Of a stretch of 64,000 bases of DNA, positions 35,964 through 45,252 are shown in pieces. A program made the position numbers and the translations under genes. The notes under the pieces were generated by a model, which was given only the letters and a program-made list of their open reading frames with translations, ran no database searches and had not been told where the DNA came from. This DNA comes from Pseudooceanicola nitratireducens (GTDB taxonomy: Bacteria > Pseudomonadota > Alphaproteobacteria > Rhodobacterales > Rhodobacteraceae), in the NCBI RefSeq assembly GCF_900109195.1, contig NZ_FNZG01000002.1:318191-382190 (forward strand), in the 5' to 3' direction. How positions within the stretch are numbered: position 1 is the first letter of the stretch; every line of letters begins with the position of its first letter.

Positions 35964-36629
35964 ATGACTATGGCCACCATGACACCGCAAGCCGCCCCCG
36001 AAGGCCCAGAGACAGGCGCAGAGATGAGCGCCGGCGAGGGTGCCGGGATCCGCAGCCTGTCGGATATCCTTGACGCGCTGGAAGAGGCGGGGGGCGAGGA
36101 TCACGTGTCGGTCCGCGACATCCTGGACGAGGTCGGGGTGCGCAGTTTCGCCCCGACGATCCTTGTGCCGGCGCTGATCTTGGTGTCGCCCTTGTCGGGG
36201 ATCTTCGGGCTGCCGACCATCGGGGCGATCTTCATCTTCCTGATCACGGCGCAGAAGCTTGCGGGGCGGCGGCATGTCTGGCTGCCGGATATGCTTAAAC
36301 GGCGTCAGGTCGGGGCGTCGAAACTGTCCAAGGCGATCGGCTGGCTGCGCAAACCCTGCGCCTGGGTCGACCGCCACACGCATCGGCGTCTGGCCATGCT
36401 GGTGTCGCGCCCGGCGCGGATCATGACGCTGTTGACGATCATCGCGATCACCCTGGTGATCCCGTTCCTGGAGGTGCTGCCGATGGTAACGTCAGTCTTT
36501 GCCGGGGCGATTTCGCTGTTCGCCATCGGGCTGCTGGCGCGGGACGGGCTGTTCACCCTGCTGGGCTACGTGCAGGTGGCGATCAGCGGCACGCTGGTTT
36601 GGTGGCTGCTGACATCCACGACAAGCTGA
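35964..36629 (+). CDS. ExoD family exopolysaccharide-synthesis protein
   Basis: Inner-membrane protein of 221 residues. A hydrophilic start holds LSDILDALEEAGGEDHVSVRDIL (33-55), the conserved ExoD opening, then hydrophobic segments near 65-97, 150-175 and 178-220. RPARIMTLLTI near 146 is family-typical. ExoD influences exopolysaccharide and alkaline tolerance in rhizobia; its mechanism is unclear. Likely monocistronic. Confidence 0.88.
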   Translation: MTMATMTPQAAPEGPETGAEMSAGEGAGIRSLSDILDALEEAGGEDHVSVRDILDEVGVRSFAPTILVPALILVSPLSGIFGLPTIGAIFIFLITAQKLAGRRHVWLPDMLKRRQVGASKLSKAIGWLRKPCAWVDRHTHRRLAMLVSRPARIMTLLTIIAITLVIPFLEVLPMVTSVFAGAISLFAIGLLARDGLFTLLGYVQVAISGTLVWWLLTSTTS

Positions 36630-36678
36630 GCGGGGGGCAAGCAGGGGAGGGCTTCAGCCGGCACCCCCCTGAAGCGGC

Positions 36679-37128
36679 CTACTTGAACGGGGCCATGCCT
36701 TCGCGCGCCAGTTCATCGGCGCGTTCGTTTTCCGGGTGTCCGGCGTGCCCCTTGACCCATTTCCAAGTCACGTCGTGACGGGCTTGCGCATCGTCCAGCT
36801 GCTGCCACAGATCGGCGTTCTTCACCGGCTTCTTGGCCGCCGTCTTCCAGCCGTTCTTCTTCCAGCCATGGATCCAGCCGGTCACGCCGTTCTTCACATA
36901 GGTGCTGTCGGTGACCACCGTGATCGAGGTCGAACGGCCAAGCGCCTCGAGCGCGTTGATCGCGGCCAGCAGCTCCATCCGGTTGTTGGTGGTATTGGCC
37001 TCTCCGCCTTTCAGGTTCCGTTCCTTCAGAACCGTCTCGCCCTCGCGGGCCTGCAGAAGAACGCCCCAGCCACCCGGGCCGGGATTGCCGGAGCAGGCTC
37101 CGTCGGTGAAAGCATAGTAGTCGGGCAT
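36679..37128 (-). CDS. rnhA: Ribonuclease HI
   Basis: RNase H1 of 149 residues that cuts RNA in RNA-DNA hybrids. The DEDD residues are visible: D9 in [12 protein letters not shown]52 or 53 in [11 protein letters not shown]74 in VVTDSTYV and the last Asp in ERADELA. Last gene of the minus-strand run that starts with the TetR gene at 39986. Confidence 0.95.
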   Translation of the reverse strand: MPDYYAFTDGACSGNPGPGGWGVLLQAREGETVLKERNLKGGEANTTNNRMELLAAINALEALGRSTSITVVTDSTYVKNGVTGWIHGWKKNGWKTAAKKPVKNADLWQQLDDAQARHDVTWKWVKGHAGHPENERADELAREGMAPFK

Positions 37129-37135
37129 GGGGTCC

Positions 37136-37723
37136 TTAGCGTTGCGCGCCGATCAGACACCACGGATCAAGCGTCCCTGCAAGCCCTTTGCCCACCCCCG
37201 TCGTGATCGAGGTGATGGCAAAGCCCGCAGCGCCCAGAATGCCGGTCAGTTCGGGGATCGTGTAATAGGTATAGAAGCGGCCCAGGGCGTCACGCTGTTC
37301 GCCTTCGCCCAGCTTCATGCCGATGTGCAGAAGCCCGCCGGGCACCAGCGCGCGGTGCAGCGCGGCGATCAGTTCCGGGAACTGATCGCGCCGCGCATGC
37401 AGAAGCGAGAAGTTGGCCCAGACGCCGTGATAATCCCCCTCGCCCTGGATGTCCTCGAACCGGGCAAGGCGGGCGGCCAGACCCTTTTCGCGGGCCATGT
37501 CGACCATCGCGGTCGAGGCATCGACGGGATCGGGTAGCAGGCCCTTGCGCGCCATTTCCGCGCTGGCCTGGCCGGGACCGCAGCCCAGGTCCAGCACGCG
37601 GGCCTCTTTCGGCAGGGCGTCGATGAAATCGCGCAGGCTGCGGACCTCGCCCTCTGTGCCGATCAGGCGGGCGTAGTCGCGGGCGCGGGCGTCATAGGCG
37701 GCGATGGTCTCGGCGTCGGTCAT
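37136..37723 (-). CDS. Class I SAM-dependent methyltransferase
   Basis: Protein of 195 residues. The SAM-binding motif I is [12 protein letters not shown] (43-54), motif [13 protein letters not shown] near 68-78 and motif [15 protein letters not shown] near 99-111. Substrate unknown. Its ATG overlaps the LysE-family stop by four bases and it ends eight bases before rnhA. Confidence 0.87.
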   Translation of the reverse strand: MTDAETIAAYDARARDYARLIGTEGEVRSLRDFIDALPKEARVLDLGCGPGQASAEMARKGLLPDPVDASTAMVDMAREKGLAARLARFEDIQGEGDYHGVWANFSLLHARRDQFPELIAALHRALVPGGLLHIGMKLGEGEQRDALGRFYTYYTIPELTGILGAAGFAITSITTGVGKGLAGTLDPWCLIGAQR

Positions 37724-38337
37724 GCGCGCTCCAGGGCCAGGCGACCGGCGAGAGCGGCGAAGATCGCGGCAAAGCTGCGGTTCACCCAGGCCATCAGCCG
37801 GGCATTGCCCAGAACCAGGTCACGCGCCTGGGCGGCAAAGATGCCATAGGCGGTGAAGACGGCAAAGGTCATCGCCATGAAGGTCGCGCCCATCAGGGCC
37901 AGTTCCATGCCTGCCGTCGCCGGGTTGCCCGACAGGAAGGGCGGCAGCAGCGCCAGGAAGAAGATCGACAGTTTGGGGTTCAGCACGTTGATCAGCACCC
38001 CGCGCCAGGCAATGCGGAAGCCGGACTGCGCGTCGCCGCCGGCCTCGGGCGTCACGTTCAGGGCGCCGCCCGCGCGCAGCGCCTGCCAGGCCAGCCACAG
38101 CAGATAGGCGATGCCTGCCAGTTTCACCGCCTGGAACAGCAGGGCCGAGGCATGCAGCGCCGCCGCCAGCCCCAGCATCGCCGCCGCCATGGCCGGAACG
38201 ATGCCCAGGGTACAGCCCAGGGCGGCCCAGGTGGCGGCGCGGCTGCCGCGCCCCAGCCCCATGGCGAGCGTGTAGATCACCCCGCTGCCGGGAACTAGCA
38301 CGACAATCAGCGCGGTCAGCAGGAAATGCAGGCTCAT
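37720..38337 (-). CDS. LysE family amino-acid/metabolite exporter
   Basis: Inner-membrane exporter of 205 residues with six hydrophobic segments. The conserved LysE features are VLVPGSGVIYTLAMGLGRG (13-31) and the LNPKLSIFFLALLPPF region near 123-138. AAAGGA is eight bases before the ATG at 38337; upstream frame to 38460 is not supported. Forms an operon with ispH upstream (40-base gap) and a methyltransferase downstream (4-base overlap). Substrate unknown. Confidence 0.88.
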   Translation of the reverse strand: MSLHFLLTALIVVLVPGSGVIYTLAMGLGRGSRAATWAALGCTLGIVPAMAAAMLGLAAALHASALLFQAVKLAGIAYLLWLAWQALRAGGALNVTPEAGGDAQSGFRIAWRGVLINVLNPKLSIFFLALLPPFLSGNPATAGMELALMGATFMAMTFAVFTAYGIFAAQARDLVLGNARLMAWVNRSFAAIFAALAGRLALERA

Positions 38338-38377
38338 GGGCGGTGTCCTTTGGGGCTGGGTGGGTGTTCGGGCGGGG

Positions 38378-39328
38378 TCAGGCAGGAACCCGCAGCACGC
38401 GGGGCACCTTGAATTCGACGTTCTCCTGCGCGGTCTCGACCAGTTCGACGGTGACGTCATAGCGGGCGCGCAGGGCGTCGATGACCTCGTTCACCAGCAC
38501 CTCGGGGGCCGAGGCCCCGGCGGTGATGCCGATCGACCGGATGCCTTCGATCGCGCGCCAGTCGATGTCGGTGGCGCGCTGCACCAGCTGGGCATAGCCG
38601 CAGCCGTTGTTCGCCGCGACCTCGACCAGCCGGCGCGAATTCGACGAGTTCGGCGCGCCCACGACCAGCATGGCGTCGATCTTGTCGGCGATGGCCTTGA
38701 CGGATTCCTGGCGGTTGGTGGTGGCGTAGCAGATGTCTTCCTTGTGCGGGCCGACGATGGCCGGGAAGCGCGCCTGCAGCGCCGCGACGATGCCCTTGGT
38801 GTCATCGACGGACAGGGTCGTCTGGGTGACGAAGGCCAGGCTTTCGGGGTTGCGCACGTCCAGGGTGGCCACGTCTGCCTCGGTCTCGACCAGCAGGACC
38901 TCGCCTTCGGGCAGCTGGCCCATGGTGCCGATGGTCTCGGGGTGGCCGGCGTGGCCGATCATGACGATCTGCAGGCCGTTTTCATGGTGCCGCTCGGCCT
39001 CGATATGAACCTTGGAGACCAGCGGGCAGGTGGCATCGACATAGATCATCTCGCGCCGGGCGGCTTCGGCAGGGACGGCCTTGGGCACGCCATGGGCGGA
39101 AAAGATCACCGGGCGGTCATCGGGGCATTCGTCCAGTTCCTCGACAAAGACAGCCCCCTGGTCGCGCAGGGCGTCGACGACGAACTTGTTATGCACGATC
39201 TCATGCCGGACATAGACCGGCGCGCCCCACTTCTGCAGCGCCATCTCGACGATTTTGATGGCGCGGTCGACACCGGCGCAGAACCCGCGCGGGGCGGCCA
39301 GGTAAAGGGTCAGGGGTGGCATGGTCAT
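38378..39328 (-). CDS. ispH: 4-hydroxy-3-methylbut-2-enyl diphosphate reductase
   Basis: Last enzyme of the MEP pathway, reducing HMBPP to IPP and DMAPP with a 4Fe-4S cluster. It has 316 residues. The three cluster cysteines are C17 in APRGFCAGV, one in [11 protein letters not shown] and one in [10 protein letters not shown]. The ATG at 39328 has AAGGAG six bases upstream. It partners functionally with dxs and ispA at 20.9-23.7 kb. Confidence 0.95.
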   Translation of the reverse strand: MTMPPLTLYLAAPRGFCAGVDRAIKIVEMALQKWGAPVYVRHEIVHNKFVVDALRDQGAVFVEELDECPDDRPVIFSAHGVPKAVPAEAARREMIYVDATCPLVSKVHIEAERHHENGLQIVMIGHAGHPETIGTMGQLPEGEVLLVETEADVATLDVRNPESLAFVTQTTLSVDDTKGIVAALQARFPAIVGPHKEDICYATTNRQESVKAIADKIDAMLVVGAPNSSNSRRLVEVAANNGCGYAQLVQRATDIDWRAIEGIRSIGITAGASAPEVLVNEVIDALRARYDVTVELVETAQENVEFKVPRVLRVPA

Positions 39329-39350
39329 CGCGGTCTCCTTCGGGCCAGAC

Positions 39351-39986
39351 CTAAGGCCTGTGGCCGGCAGAATCCAGATCGCTGTTGGCCTGGGCTGCCT
39401 GGAATAGCGCAATCGTGCGCGTCAGGGCCCTTTCGGCGCGGTCGGCGATCCAGTCGGCGTCGGGTTCTTCCATCGCGCCGGTGACGCGGCGGATCTGGGT
39501 GTCGCCGATCAGCAGGGCGAAATAGGTCTCGATCATCTCGCTGACATCGGCGCGGGGCAGGCTGCCGTCCTCGATCCCGCGGGCAATGACGCGCCCCAGC
39601 CAGGGGCCGACGGTGTCCCGTCCGCTTTCCGACAGGGTGCGGCCCAGATCGCCCGTGGGATCGGCGGCGGCGGCCCGGTTCAGCGCCACGGCGCGCGGGC
39701 CCAGCAACATGGCCAGAAGCGCGGGGCCAAAGGCGCGCAGGGTGGTCATCGGCGATTGGCCCTGCGCCTGGTCAAGCGTCGCCTGAACGGCGGTGACATT
39801 GCCCAGGATCAGCGCCCGGAACAGGCCCGTCTTGTCGCCGTACCAGCGATACAGCGTCTCGTTCGAGGCTTTCGCGGCCCTGGCAACGGCCAGCATGGTC
39901 AGCCCTGCATAGCCTTTTTCTTCCAGGACCGCATAGGCGGCGGCTTCGATTTCGTCGGCACGGCGGGCGCGTTTGTCCTGTTTCAT
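39351..39986 (-). CDS. TetR family transcriptional regulator
   Basis: Repressor-type protein of 211 residues. The N-terminal HTH is [29 protein letters not shown], around residues 28-56. The C-terminal ligand domain has no cues about its ligand. A longer in-frame extension to 40400 is antisense to the next gene and not credible. Divergent from the DUF1772-like gene, with two matched inverted repeats between them, and upstream of ispH on the same strand. Confidence 0.9.
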   Translation of the reverse strand: MKQDKRARRADEIEAAAYAVLEEKGYAGLTMLAVARAAKASNETLYRWYGDKTGLFRALILGNVTAVQATLDQAQGQSPMTTLRAFGPALLAMLLGPRAVALNRAAAADPTGDLGRTLSESGRDTVGPWLGRVIARGIEDGSLPRADVSEMIETYFALLIGDTQIRRVTGAMEEPDADWIADRAERALTRTIALFQAAQANSDLDSAGHRP

Positions 39987-40041
39987 GCGGGCCTGTTTCT
40001 TGCGGGGAACCCTGGCGTGGTCATTCGAGAGTTGACAGATA

Positions 40042-40059
40042 CCGTAACTGAAATTACGG
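40042..40059. promoter_or_regulatory. TetR operator candidate 1
   Basis: Inverted repeat CCGTAACTGAAATTACGG between the divergent TetR and DUF1772-like genes. It aligns base for base with the second site 28 bases later (TAA, TTACGGA shared; about 15 of 19 positions). Confidence 0.68.
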
Positions 40060-40071
40060 ATCGGGCAAGGT

Positions 40072-40085
40072 GTAATTGGAATTAC
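40072..40085. promoter_or_regulatory. TetR operator candidate 2
   Basis: GTAATTGGAATTAC, six-base perfect arms around GG, ending in TTACGGA like site 1. It lies just upstream of the ribosome-binding site of the DUF1772-like gene, where a bound repressor would block transcription. Confidence 0.68.
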
Positions 40086-40102
40086 GGAAATTGGAGGGAA
40101 TG

Positions 40103-40615
40103 ATGATGCAGGAACACAGGGTGCCGAATATGGTTTTGGGGGCTGGGCTGGGCTCGCTTCTGCTGGCGGGGGCGATCTTTGGCTTTTTCTACGCCTGGGT
40201 CTGTTCGACGATGTGGGGGCTGGATGCCGCCCCGCCGAAGGTCGCGATCGCGGCGATGCAGGCGATGAACGCCAGCGTGCGCAACGGGGTCTTCTTCCCG
40301 GCCTTCTTCGGCACCGGGCCCGTGCTGCTGCTGACCGGGCTGATCGCCTGGCGGGCGGGGTTCGGCCGGGCAGGGGTGATCTTTGCCGGGGCGGGGGCAC
40401 TGTATCTGGTGGGCGCTTTCGCGCTGACCGCCGGGATCAACGTTCCGATGAACGAAGCGCTGGCGCTGGTCGCCATCCCCGAGGATACCGCCCAGGCACA
40501 GGCGATCTGGGGCGCCTATTCGCCGCGCTGGCAATTGTTCAACACGATCCGGACCGTGGTGTCCGGCGTGGTGCTTCTGATGACGGGGCTGGGGCTTCTG
40601 GCGCTGCGCAGGTGA
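40103..40615 (+). CDS. DUF1772-like membrane protein
   Basis: About 170 residues with four hydrophobic segments. The pattern GSLLLAGAIFGFFYAWVCSTMWGLD near the start, MNVPMNEAL-like INVPMNEALA and WQLFNTIRTVVSGVVLLM near the end match the DUF1772 (anthrone oxygenase-like) family. Three ATGs in a row (40100, 40103, 40106) follow GGAGG at 40093-40097; the second or third has the best spacing. Probably repressed by the divergent TetR protein. Confidence 0.82.
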   Translation: MMQEHRVPNMVLGAGLGSLLLAGAIFGFFYAWVCSTMWGLDAAPPKVAIAAMQAMNASVRNGVFFPAFFGTGPVLLLTGLIAWRAGFGRAGVIFAGAGALYLVGAFALTAGINVPMNEALALVAIPEDTAQAQAIWGAYSPRWQLFNTIRTVVSGVVLLMTGLGLLALRR

Positions 40616-40628
40616 GCCGCGCAAAGGA

Positions 40629-40656
40629 AAAGGCCCGGGGAGTGAACCGGGCCTTT
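40629..40656. terminator. Bidirectional terminator between DUF1772-like and NYN genes
   Basis: Stem AAAGGCCCGG/CCGGGCCTTT with an 8-base loop between the convergent genes. A and T runs at the two ends suit both directions. Confidence 0.82.
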
Positions 40657-40675
40657 CCTTGGCATGTCAACGCTA

Positions 40676-41248
40676 TCAGTCGTTGGATGCGTTTTCGCGT
40701 TCGCGTTCGGCCGGAACCTCACGCGGGGGGCGGCCGATAACATCGCGCAGGTCGTCCAGCTCGATGAAGTTGTCGGCCTGGCGGCGCAGCTCGTCCGAGA
40801 TCATCGGCGGCTGGCTGCGGATGGTCGAGACGACGGAGACCCGCACGCCCTGACGCTGAAGGCTTTCCACCAGCGGGCGGAAGTCGCCGTCACCGGAGAA
40901 GAGAACGATATGATCAACGCGCGGTGCCAGTTCCATGGCATCGACGGTCAGTTCGATGTCCATGTTCCCCTTGACCTTCCGACGCCCCATGCTGTCGGTG
41001 TATTCCTTGGCCGGCTTGGTCACCATGGTGAAGCCATTGTAGTGCAGCCAGTCCACCAGTGGGCGGATCGGGGAATATTCGTCGTTTTCGAGGATGGCGG
41101 TGTAGTAGAACGCGCGCAACAGCTTGCCGCGACGCATGAATTCTTGTCGCAGAAGCTTGTAATCAATATCGAAATTCAATGCCTTCGCGGCGGCGTAGAG
41201 GTTGGAGCCGTCGATAAATAAGGCTAACCTTTCGTCCTTGTAGAACAT
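40676..41248 (-). CDS. NYN domain (LabA/PIN-like) nuclease family protein
   Basis: A 190-residue protein of the NYN/LabA family, with a PIN-like fold. Likely catalytic acidic residues are D14 in LFIDGSNLY, D97 and neighbours in KGNMDIELTVDAM and D120/D122 in FSGDGDFRPL. It probably cuts or binds RNA; bacterial targets are little known. Divergent from folK across a 130-base, AT-richer intergenic region that must contain both promoters. Confidence 0.9.
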   Translation of the reverse strand: MFYKDERLALFIDGSNLYAAAKALNFDIDYKLLRQEFMRRGKLLRAFYYTAILENDEYSPIRPLVDWLHYNGFTMVTKPAKEYTDSMGRRKVKGNMDIELTVDAMELAPRVDHIVLFSGDGDFRPLVESLQRQGVRVSVVSTIRSQPPMISDELRRQADNFIELDDLRDVIGRPPREVPAERERENASND

Positions 41249-41378
41249 TCAATACCTTTCTAAAGACTCGCCCGAAGCTGTGAGTGGTGAATTTCGGGCG
41301 AAGAGTGATCGACAATATTGGTTTTCCCCGGTCCTATCAACCGCTTGAAACTGTTCATAAGCATAGGTGAACAGCCCC

Positions 41379-41957
41379 ATGACCCTAAGTAAAATCGTCG
41401 CAATCGGTGGAAACCAGCCTACCAGAGACACTGATGTTCTGGAAACCTTGCAACTTGCGGTTGCAGAAATCAAGAACCTTCCGGGGCGGGTTGAAAAAAT
41501 TTCCTCCTATTATCAGACGCCTGCTTATCCTGTGGGGGCGGGCCCGGACTTTGTCAACGCGGCCCTGATCGTCGATTCCCCCTTATCATCTCACAAATTC
41601 CTTAATGAATTACATAAAATCGAGGTGAGCCTGGGCCGGGTCCGGCGTGACAGATGGGGCGCGCGGGTCGTGGACCTGGACCTGATCGCCGACGGGGGTC
41701 AGGTTCTGCCCGACATCGACACCTGGCGGCGCTGGCACGATCTGGCCCCCGATCGCCAGCAGGTCGAAACGCCGGATCAGCTGATCCTGCCGCATCCGCG
41801 GATGCAGAATCGTAGCTTCGTTCTGGTCCCCCTGGTCGAGATCTGCCCAGAGTGGGTTCACCCCGTTCTGGGGCGGACAATCGCCGAAATGCACGCTGAT
41901 TTGACCGAAGAAGACCGGAATTCCGTGGTGAAACTCGGGGATCGTGCTTGTCAATAG
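41379..41957 (+). CDS. folK: 2-amino-4-hydroxy-6-hydroxymethyldihydropteridine pyrophosphokinase
   Basis: Folate-biosynthesis kinase (HPPK) of 192 residues. Family motifs are visible: KIVAIGGNQ near the start, SSYYQTPAYPVGAGPDFVNAA (near 43-63), GRVRRDRWGARVVDLDLI (about 84-101; metal-binding DLDL) and LPHPRMQNRSFVLVPL. The interval between the last two is longer than in E. coli FolK. ATG at 41379 was preferred over a GTG at 41367. Confidence 0.92.
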   Translation: MTLSKIVAIGGNQPTRDTDVLETLQLAVAEIKNLPGRVEKISSYYQTPAYPVGAGPDFVNAALIVDSPLSSHKFLNELHKIEVSLGRVRRDRWGARVVDLDLIADGGQVLPDIDTWRRWHDLAPDRQQVETPDQLILPHPRMQNRSFVLVPLVEICPEWVHPVLGRTIAEMHADLTEEDRNSVVKLGDRACQ

Positions 41958-42009
41958 GGGTTCGCAGGCGTATGACACCCTCTCATCCCCGATCTAACCG
42001 GAGTGCCCT

Positions 42010-42369
42010 ATGGCCCGTGTGACCGTTGAAGACTGCGTTGACAAAGTCCCGAACCGTTTCGAACTGGTGATGCTTGCCGCACATCGTGCGCGCGAGATCT
42101 CGTCTGGTTCGCAAATCACCGTGGACCGGGACAACGACAAGAATCCGGTCGTCTCGCTGCGCGAAATCGCAGAAGAGACCCAGTCCGCCGATGAGCTGCG
42201 CGAGCGTCTGATCGAAGCGAACCAGAACCAGATCGAGGTCGATGAGCCGGAAGAAGACAGCATGGCGCTTCTGATGGGGTCGGAAACCGCGGACAAACCC
42301 GCAGAAGACGACATGAGTGAAGAAAAACTGCTCCGCGCGCTGATGGAGGCGCAGGGCGGTCAGGGCTAA
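42010..42369 (+). CDS. rpoZ: RNA polymerase omega subunit
   Basis: Protein of 119 residues. The N-terminal 60 residues carry the omega pattern: [22 protein letters not shown] in position, then [11 protein letters not shown] and [11 protein letters not shown]. The C-terminal half is acidic. It lies directly before relA/spoT, as in many proteobacteria. Confidence 0.95.
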   Translation: MARVTVEDCVDKVPNRFELVMLAAHRAREISSGSQITVDRDNDKNPVVSLREIAEETQSADELRERLIEANQNQIEVDEPEEDSMALLMGSETADKPAEDDMSEEKLLRALMEAQGGQG

Positions 42370-42392
42370 GGCCCTTTGAAAGGCGCGACCAC

Positions 42393-44576
42393 GTGGACCT
42401 GAAGCCTGTCGACGATCTTGTCACACTGGTCCGCGCCTATAATCCACGGACGAACGAGGCGCTGATTCGTGACGCCTATGATTTCGGCCGCGAGATGCAT
42501 GAAGGGCAGTTCCGGAAATCCGGAGAGCCCTATTTTTCCCACCCGATCGAAGTTGCCTGCATCCTTGCCGAACAGCATCTGGATGACGCGACCCTTGTGA
42601 CCGCGCTGCTGCACGACACGATCGAGGACACCAAGGCCAGCTATCAGATCGTTGCCGACCGGTTCGGCGAACAGGTCGCGGATCTGGTCAATGGCGTGAC
42701 CAAGCTGACCAATCTTCAGCTGTCTTCGACCGAGACCAAGCAGGCCGAAAACTTCCGCAAGCTGTTCATGGCCATGTCCCGCGATCTGCGGGTGCTTCTG
42801 GTGAAGCTGGCCGACCGTCTGCACAACATGCGCACGATCAAGTCGATGCGCCCCGAAAAGCAGATGCAGAAGGCCCGCGAGACGATGGACATCTTCGCGC
42901 CGCTGGCCGGCCGGATGGGCATGCACTGGATGCGCGAAGAGCTTGAGGACCTGGCCTTCAAGGTCATCAACCCCGATGCGCGCAATTCGATCATGCGCCG
43001 TTACGTGCTGCTGCAGCAGGAATCGGGCGACGTGATCCAGCGGATCACCGGCGACATGCGGGTCGAACTGTCCAAGGCCGGCATCGAGGCGGTGGTCTTT
43101 GGCCGCGCGAAACGGCCTTATTCCATCTGGCGCAAGATGGAGGAAAAGGATCAGAGCTTTTCGCGCCTGTCCGACATCTATGGCTTCAGGATCATCACCG
43201 AAACCGAGGATGAATGCTATCGCGTGCTGGGGCTGATCCACCGGCGCTGGCGGTCCATTCCGGGGCGGTTCAAGGACTATATCTCTCAGCCCAAGTCGAA
43301 CGGTTACCGGTCGATCCACACCACGGTTTCGGGCCGCGACGGCAAGCGGGTCGAGGTGCAGATCCGCACCCGCCAGATGAACGAAGTGGCCGAATCCGGC
43401 GTGGCCGCGCATTGGTCCTATCGCGATGGCGTCCCGGCCGAGAACCCCTTTGCGGTCGATCCCGCCCGCTGGATCGCGTCCCTGTCCGAGCAGTTCGAGA
43501 ATGAAGACGACCACGAGGATTTCCTCGAGGCCGTTAAGCTCGAGATGTATTCGGACAAGGTTTTCTGCTTCACGCCCAAGGGCGAGGTGGTGAAGCTGCC
43601 CAAGGGAGCGACGCCGATCGACTTCGCCTATGCGATTCACACGCGGATCGGGTCGGCCTGCGTGGGCGCGAAGATCGACGGCATGCGCGTGCCCTTGTGG
43701 ACGCGGGTCAAGAACGGCCAGTCGGTCGAGATCATCACCGCCGAAGGCCAGGAGCCGCAGGCAACCTGGCTGGACATCGCCACCACTGGCAAGGCCAAGA
43801 CCGCCATCCGCCGCGCCCTGCGCGAAGTGGATCGCGAACGCTTCATCCGGCTTGGATCGGAACTGGCGCGATCCGCCTTTGAACACATCGGCAAGAAATC
43901 CACCGACAAGGCGCTGGACAAGGCGGCCGAGAAGCTGCGGCTTACCGGCCGGCAAGAGCTTCTGGCGCGCCTCGGCTCGGCCGAGCTGAGCGCAAGCCAG
44001 GTGGTGCAGGTCCTTTACCCGACGCTTGTGCCCGACGATGGCGAAGGCATCGGTCGCGACCGTGCCGTGATCGGCCTGTCGCCGGGGCAGAAGTTCGAAC
44101 GCGCCGCCTGTTGCCAGCCGCTGCCGGGCGAACGCATTGTCGGCATCACCTGGAAGGGCCGGGGCGTGGTCGTGCATGCTATCGACTGCCCCGTCCTGGG
44201 CGATTACGAGGACCAGCCGGACCGCTGGCTGGACCTGCACTGGCACGGTGGCAAACACGCCGCGGTGAACCCGGTGACGCTGTCGATCACCCTGGGCAAT
44301 GATGCAGGGGTACTTGGGCGGATTTGCACATTGATCGGTGAGCAAAAGGCCAATATCTCGGACCTCAAGTTCATGGACAAGAAGCCGGATTTCTACCGGG
44401 TGCTTGTCGATGTGGAATTGCGCGACGCAGAGCATCTGCACAACGTCACCTCGGCCCTCGAGGCCGAATCGGACGTGGCGGCCCTGTCGCGCCATCGCAA
44501 CCCTCTGGCGGCCCAGGCCCCTGCGCCGCCGCCGGACGAGATCGGAGAGACCGTTGGTCTTCAAACGTCGGGATAG
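42393..44576 (+). CDS. RelA/SpoT bifunctional (p)ppGpp synthetase/hydrolase
   Basis: Stringent-response enzyme of 727 residues (Rsh type). The hydrolase HD motif is intact in TALLHDTIED (H74, D75), so it should break down ppGpp. The synthetase region with YRSIHTTV (near 308-315) and KRVEVQIRT follows, then TGS (near 392-450) and a C-terminal ACT domain with LGNDAGVLGRICTLIGEQKANISDL near 630-655. The start is a GTG with AAAGG 12 bases upstream. Its end overlaps the DUF2062 gene by 23 bases. Confidence 0.94.
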   Translation: MDLKPVDDLVTLVRAYNPRTNEALIRDAYDFGREMHEGQFRKSGEPYFSHPIEVACILAEQHLDDATLVTALLHDTIEDTKASYQIVADRFGEQVADLVNGVTKLTNLQLSSTETKQAENFRKLFMAMSRDLRVLLVKLADRLHNMRTIKSMRPEKQMQKARETMDIFAPLAGRMGMHWMREELEDLAFKVINPDARNSIMRRYVLLQQESGDVIQRITGDMRVELSKAGIEAVVFGRAKRPYSIWRKMEEKDQSFSRLSDIYGFRIITETEDECYRVLGLIHRRWRSIPGRFKDYISQPKSNGYRSIHTTVSGRDGKRVEVQIRTRQMNEVAESGVAAHWSYRDGVPAENPFAVDPARWIASLSEQFENEDDHEDFLEAVKLEMYSDKVFCFTPKGEVVKLPKGATPIDFAYAIHTRIGSACVGAKIDGMRVPLWTRVKNGQSVEIITAEGQEPQATWLDIATTGKAKTAIRRALREVDRERFIRLGSELARSAFEHIGKKSTDKALDKAAEKLRLTGRQELLARLGSAELSASQVVQVLYPTLVPDDGEGIGRDRAVIGLSPGQKFERAACCQPLPGERIVGITWKGRGVVVHAIDCPVLGDYEDQPDRWLDLHWHGGKHAAVNPVTLSITLGNDAGVLGRICTLIGEQKANISDLKFMDKKPDFYRVLVDVELRDAEHLHNVTSALEAESDVAALSRHRNPLAAQAPAPPPDEIGETVGLQTSG

Positions 44577-45252
44577 ACGTCCTCTCTGGAAGATGGTTGC
44601 GGAATTCTTCTGGCCTCGTGGTGGCTGGGGCCGTGCGGCCCTTTACGTGAAACATCGCATGCGGCGTCTGCCCGACACGCCGGAAAAGATCGCCCGGGGC
44701 ATCTTTGCCGGGATCTTCACGGTCTTCTCACCCTTCTACGGGATGCATTTCGTGGTTGCCGCGCTGATCGCCTTCATCGTGCGGGGCAATGTGCTGGCGG
44801 CGCTTCTGGCGACCTTCGTGGGCAATCCGCTGACCTATGTGCCGATCGCGCTGGTCTCGATCCAGACGGGGCTGTTCCTGATGGGGCGGCATCCCGGCGC
44901 GGCGGGATCCGAGGAGACCTATGCCCAGAAGTTCTTCTTCGCGGCCGAGGATCTGAAGAACAACGTCATCGCGCTGTTCACCGATGTGGATGCGGACTGG
45001 ACGGCGCTAAAGGTCTTCTATCACGACATCTTCTATCCCTACATGATCGGCGGGATCGTTCCGGGGATCATCTTCGGGCTGGTGGCCTATTACCTGTCGG
45101 TGCCGCTGATCCGGGCCTACCAGGCGCGGCGTCGCGGAGCGCTGAAGAAAAAGTTGGCGGCATTGCGGGCCAAGGCCGAGGCCAATAAACACGACACCGG
45201 AAAACAGGCCGCCGATCTGGCGGACCAGGACCACGGAAAGGGCAGCCAATGA
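44554..45252 (+). CDS. DUF2062 family membrane protein
   Basis: Inner-membrane protein of 232 residues. The DUF2062 signature [23 protein letters not shown] is at about 42-64, followed by [11 protein letters not shown] near 88-98; a third helix is near 170-195 and the tail is lysine-rich. The TTG start at 44554 has GGAGAG close upstream and lies inside relA; the only in-frame ATG before the domain is at 44593. Overlaps pdxJ by four bases. Function unknown. Confidence 0.83.
   Translation: MVFKRRDRRPLWKMVAEFFWPRGGWGRAALYVKHRMRRLPDTPEKIARGIFAGIFTVFSPFYGMHFVVAALIAFIVRGNVLAALLATFVGNPLTYVPIALVSIQTGLFLMGRHPGAAGSEETYAQKFFFAAEDLKNNVIALFTDVDADWTALKVFYHDIFYPYMIGGIVPGIIFGLVAYYLSVPLIRAYQARRRGALKKKLAALRAKAEANKHDTGKQAADLADQDHGKGSQ

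Noticed and set aside
36660-36680. Terminator between the ExoD and rnhA genes
   Set aside because: GCTTCAG/CTGAAGC arms exist but the loop is long and no T-run follows.
42366-44564. 732-codon minus-strand frame opposite relA/spoT
   Set aside because: Same antisense composition signature; relA/spoT has all its domains on the plus strand.
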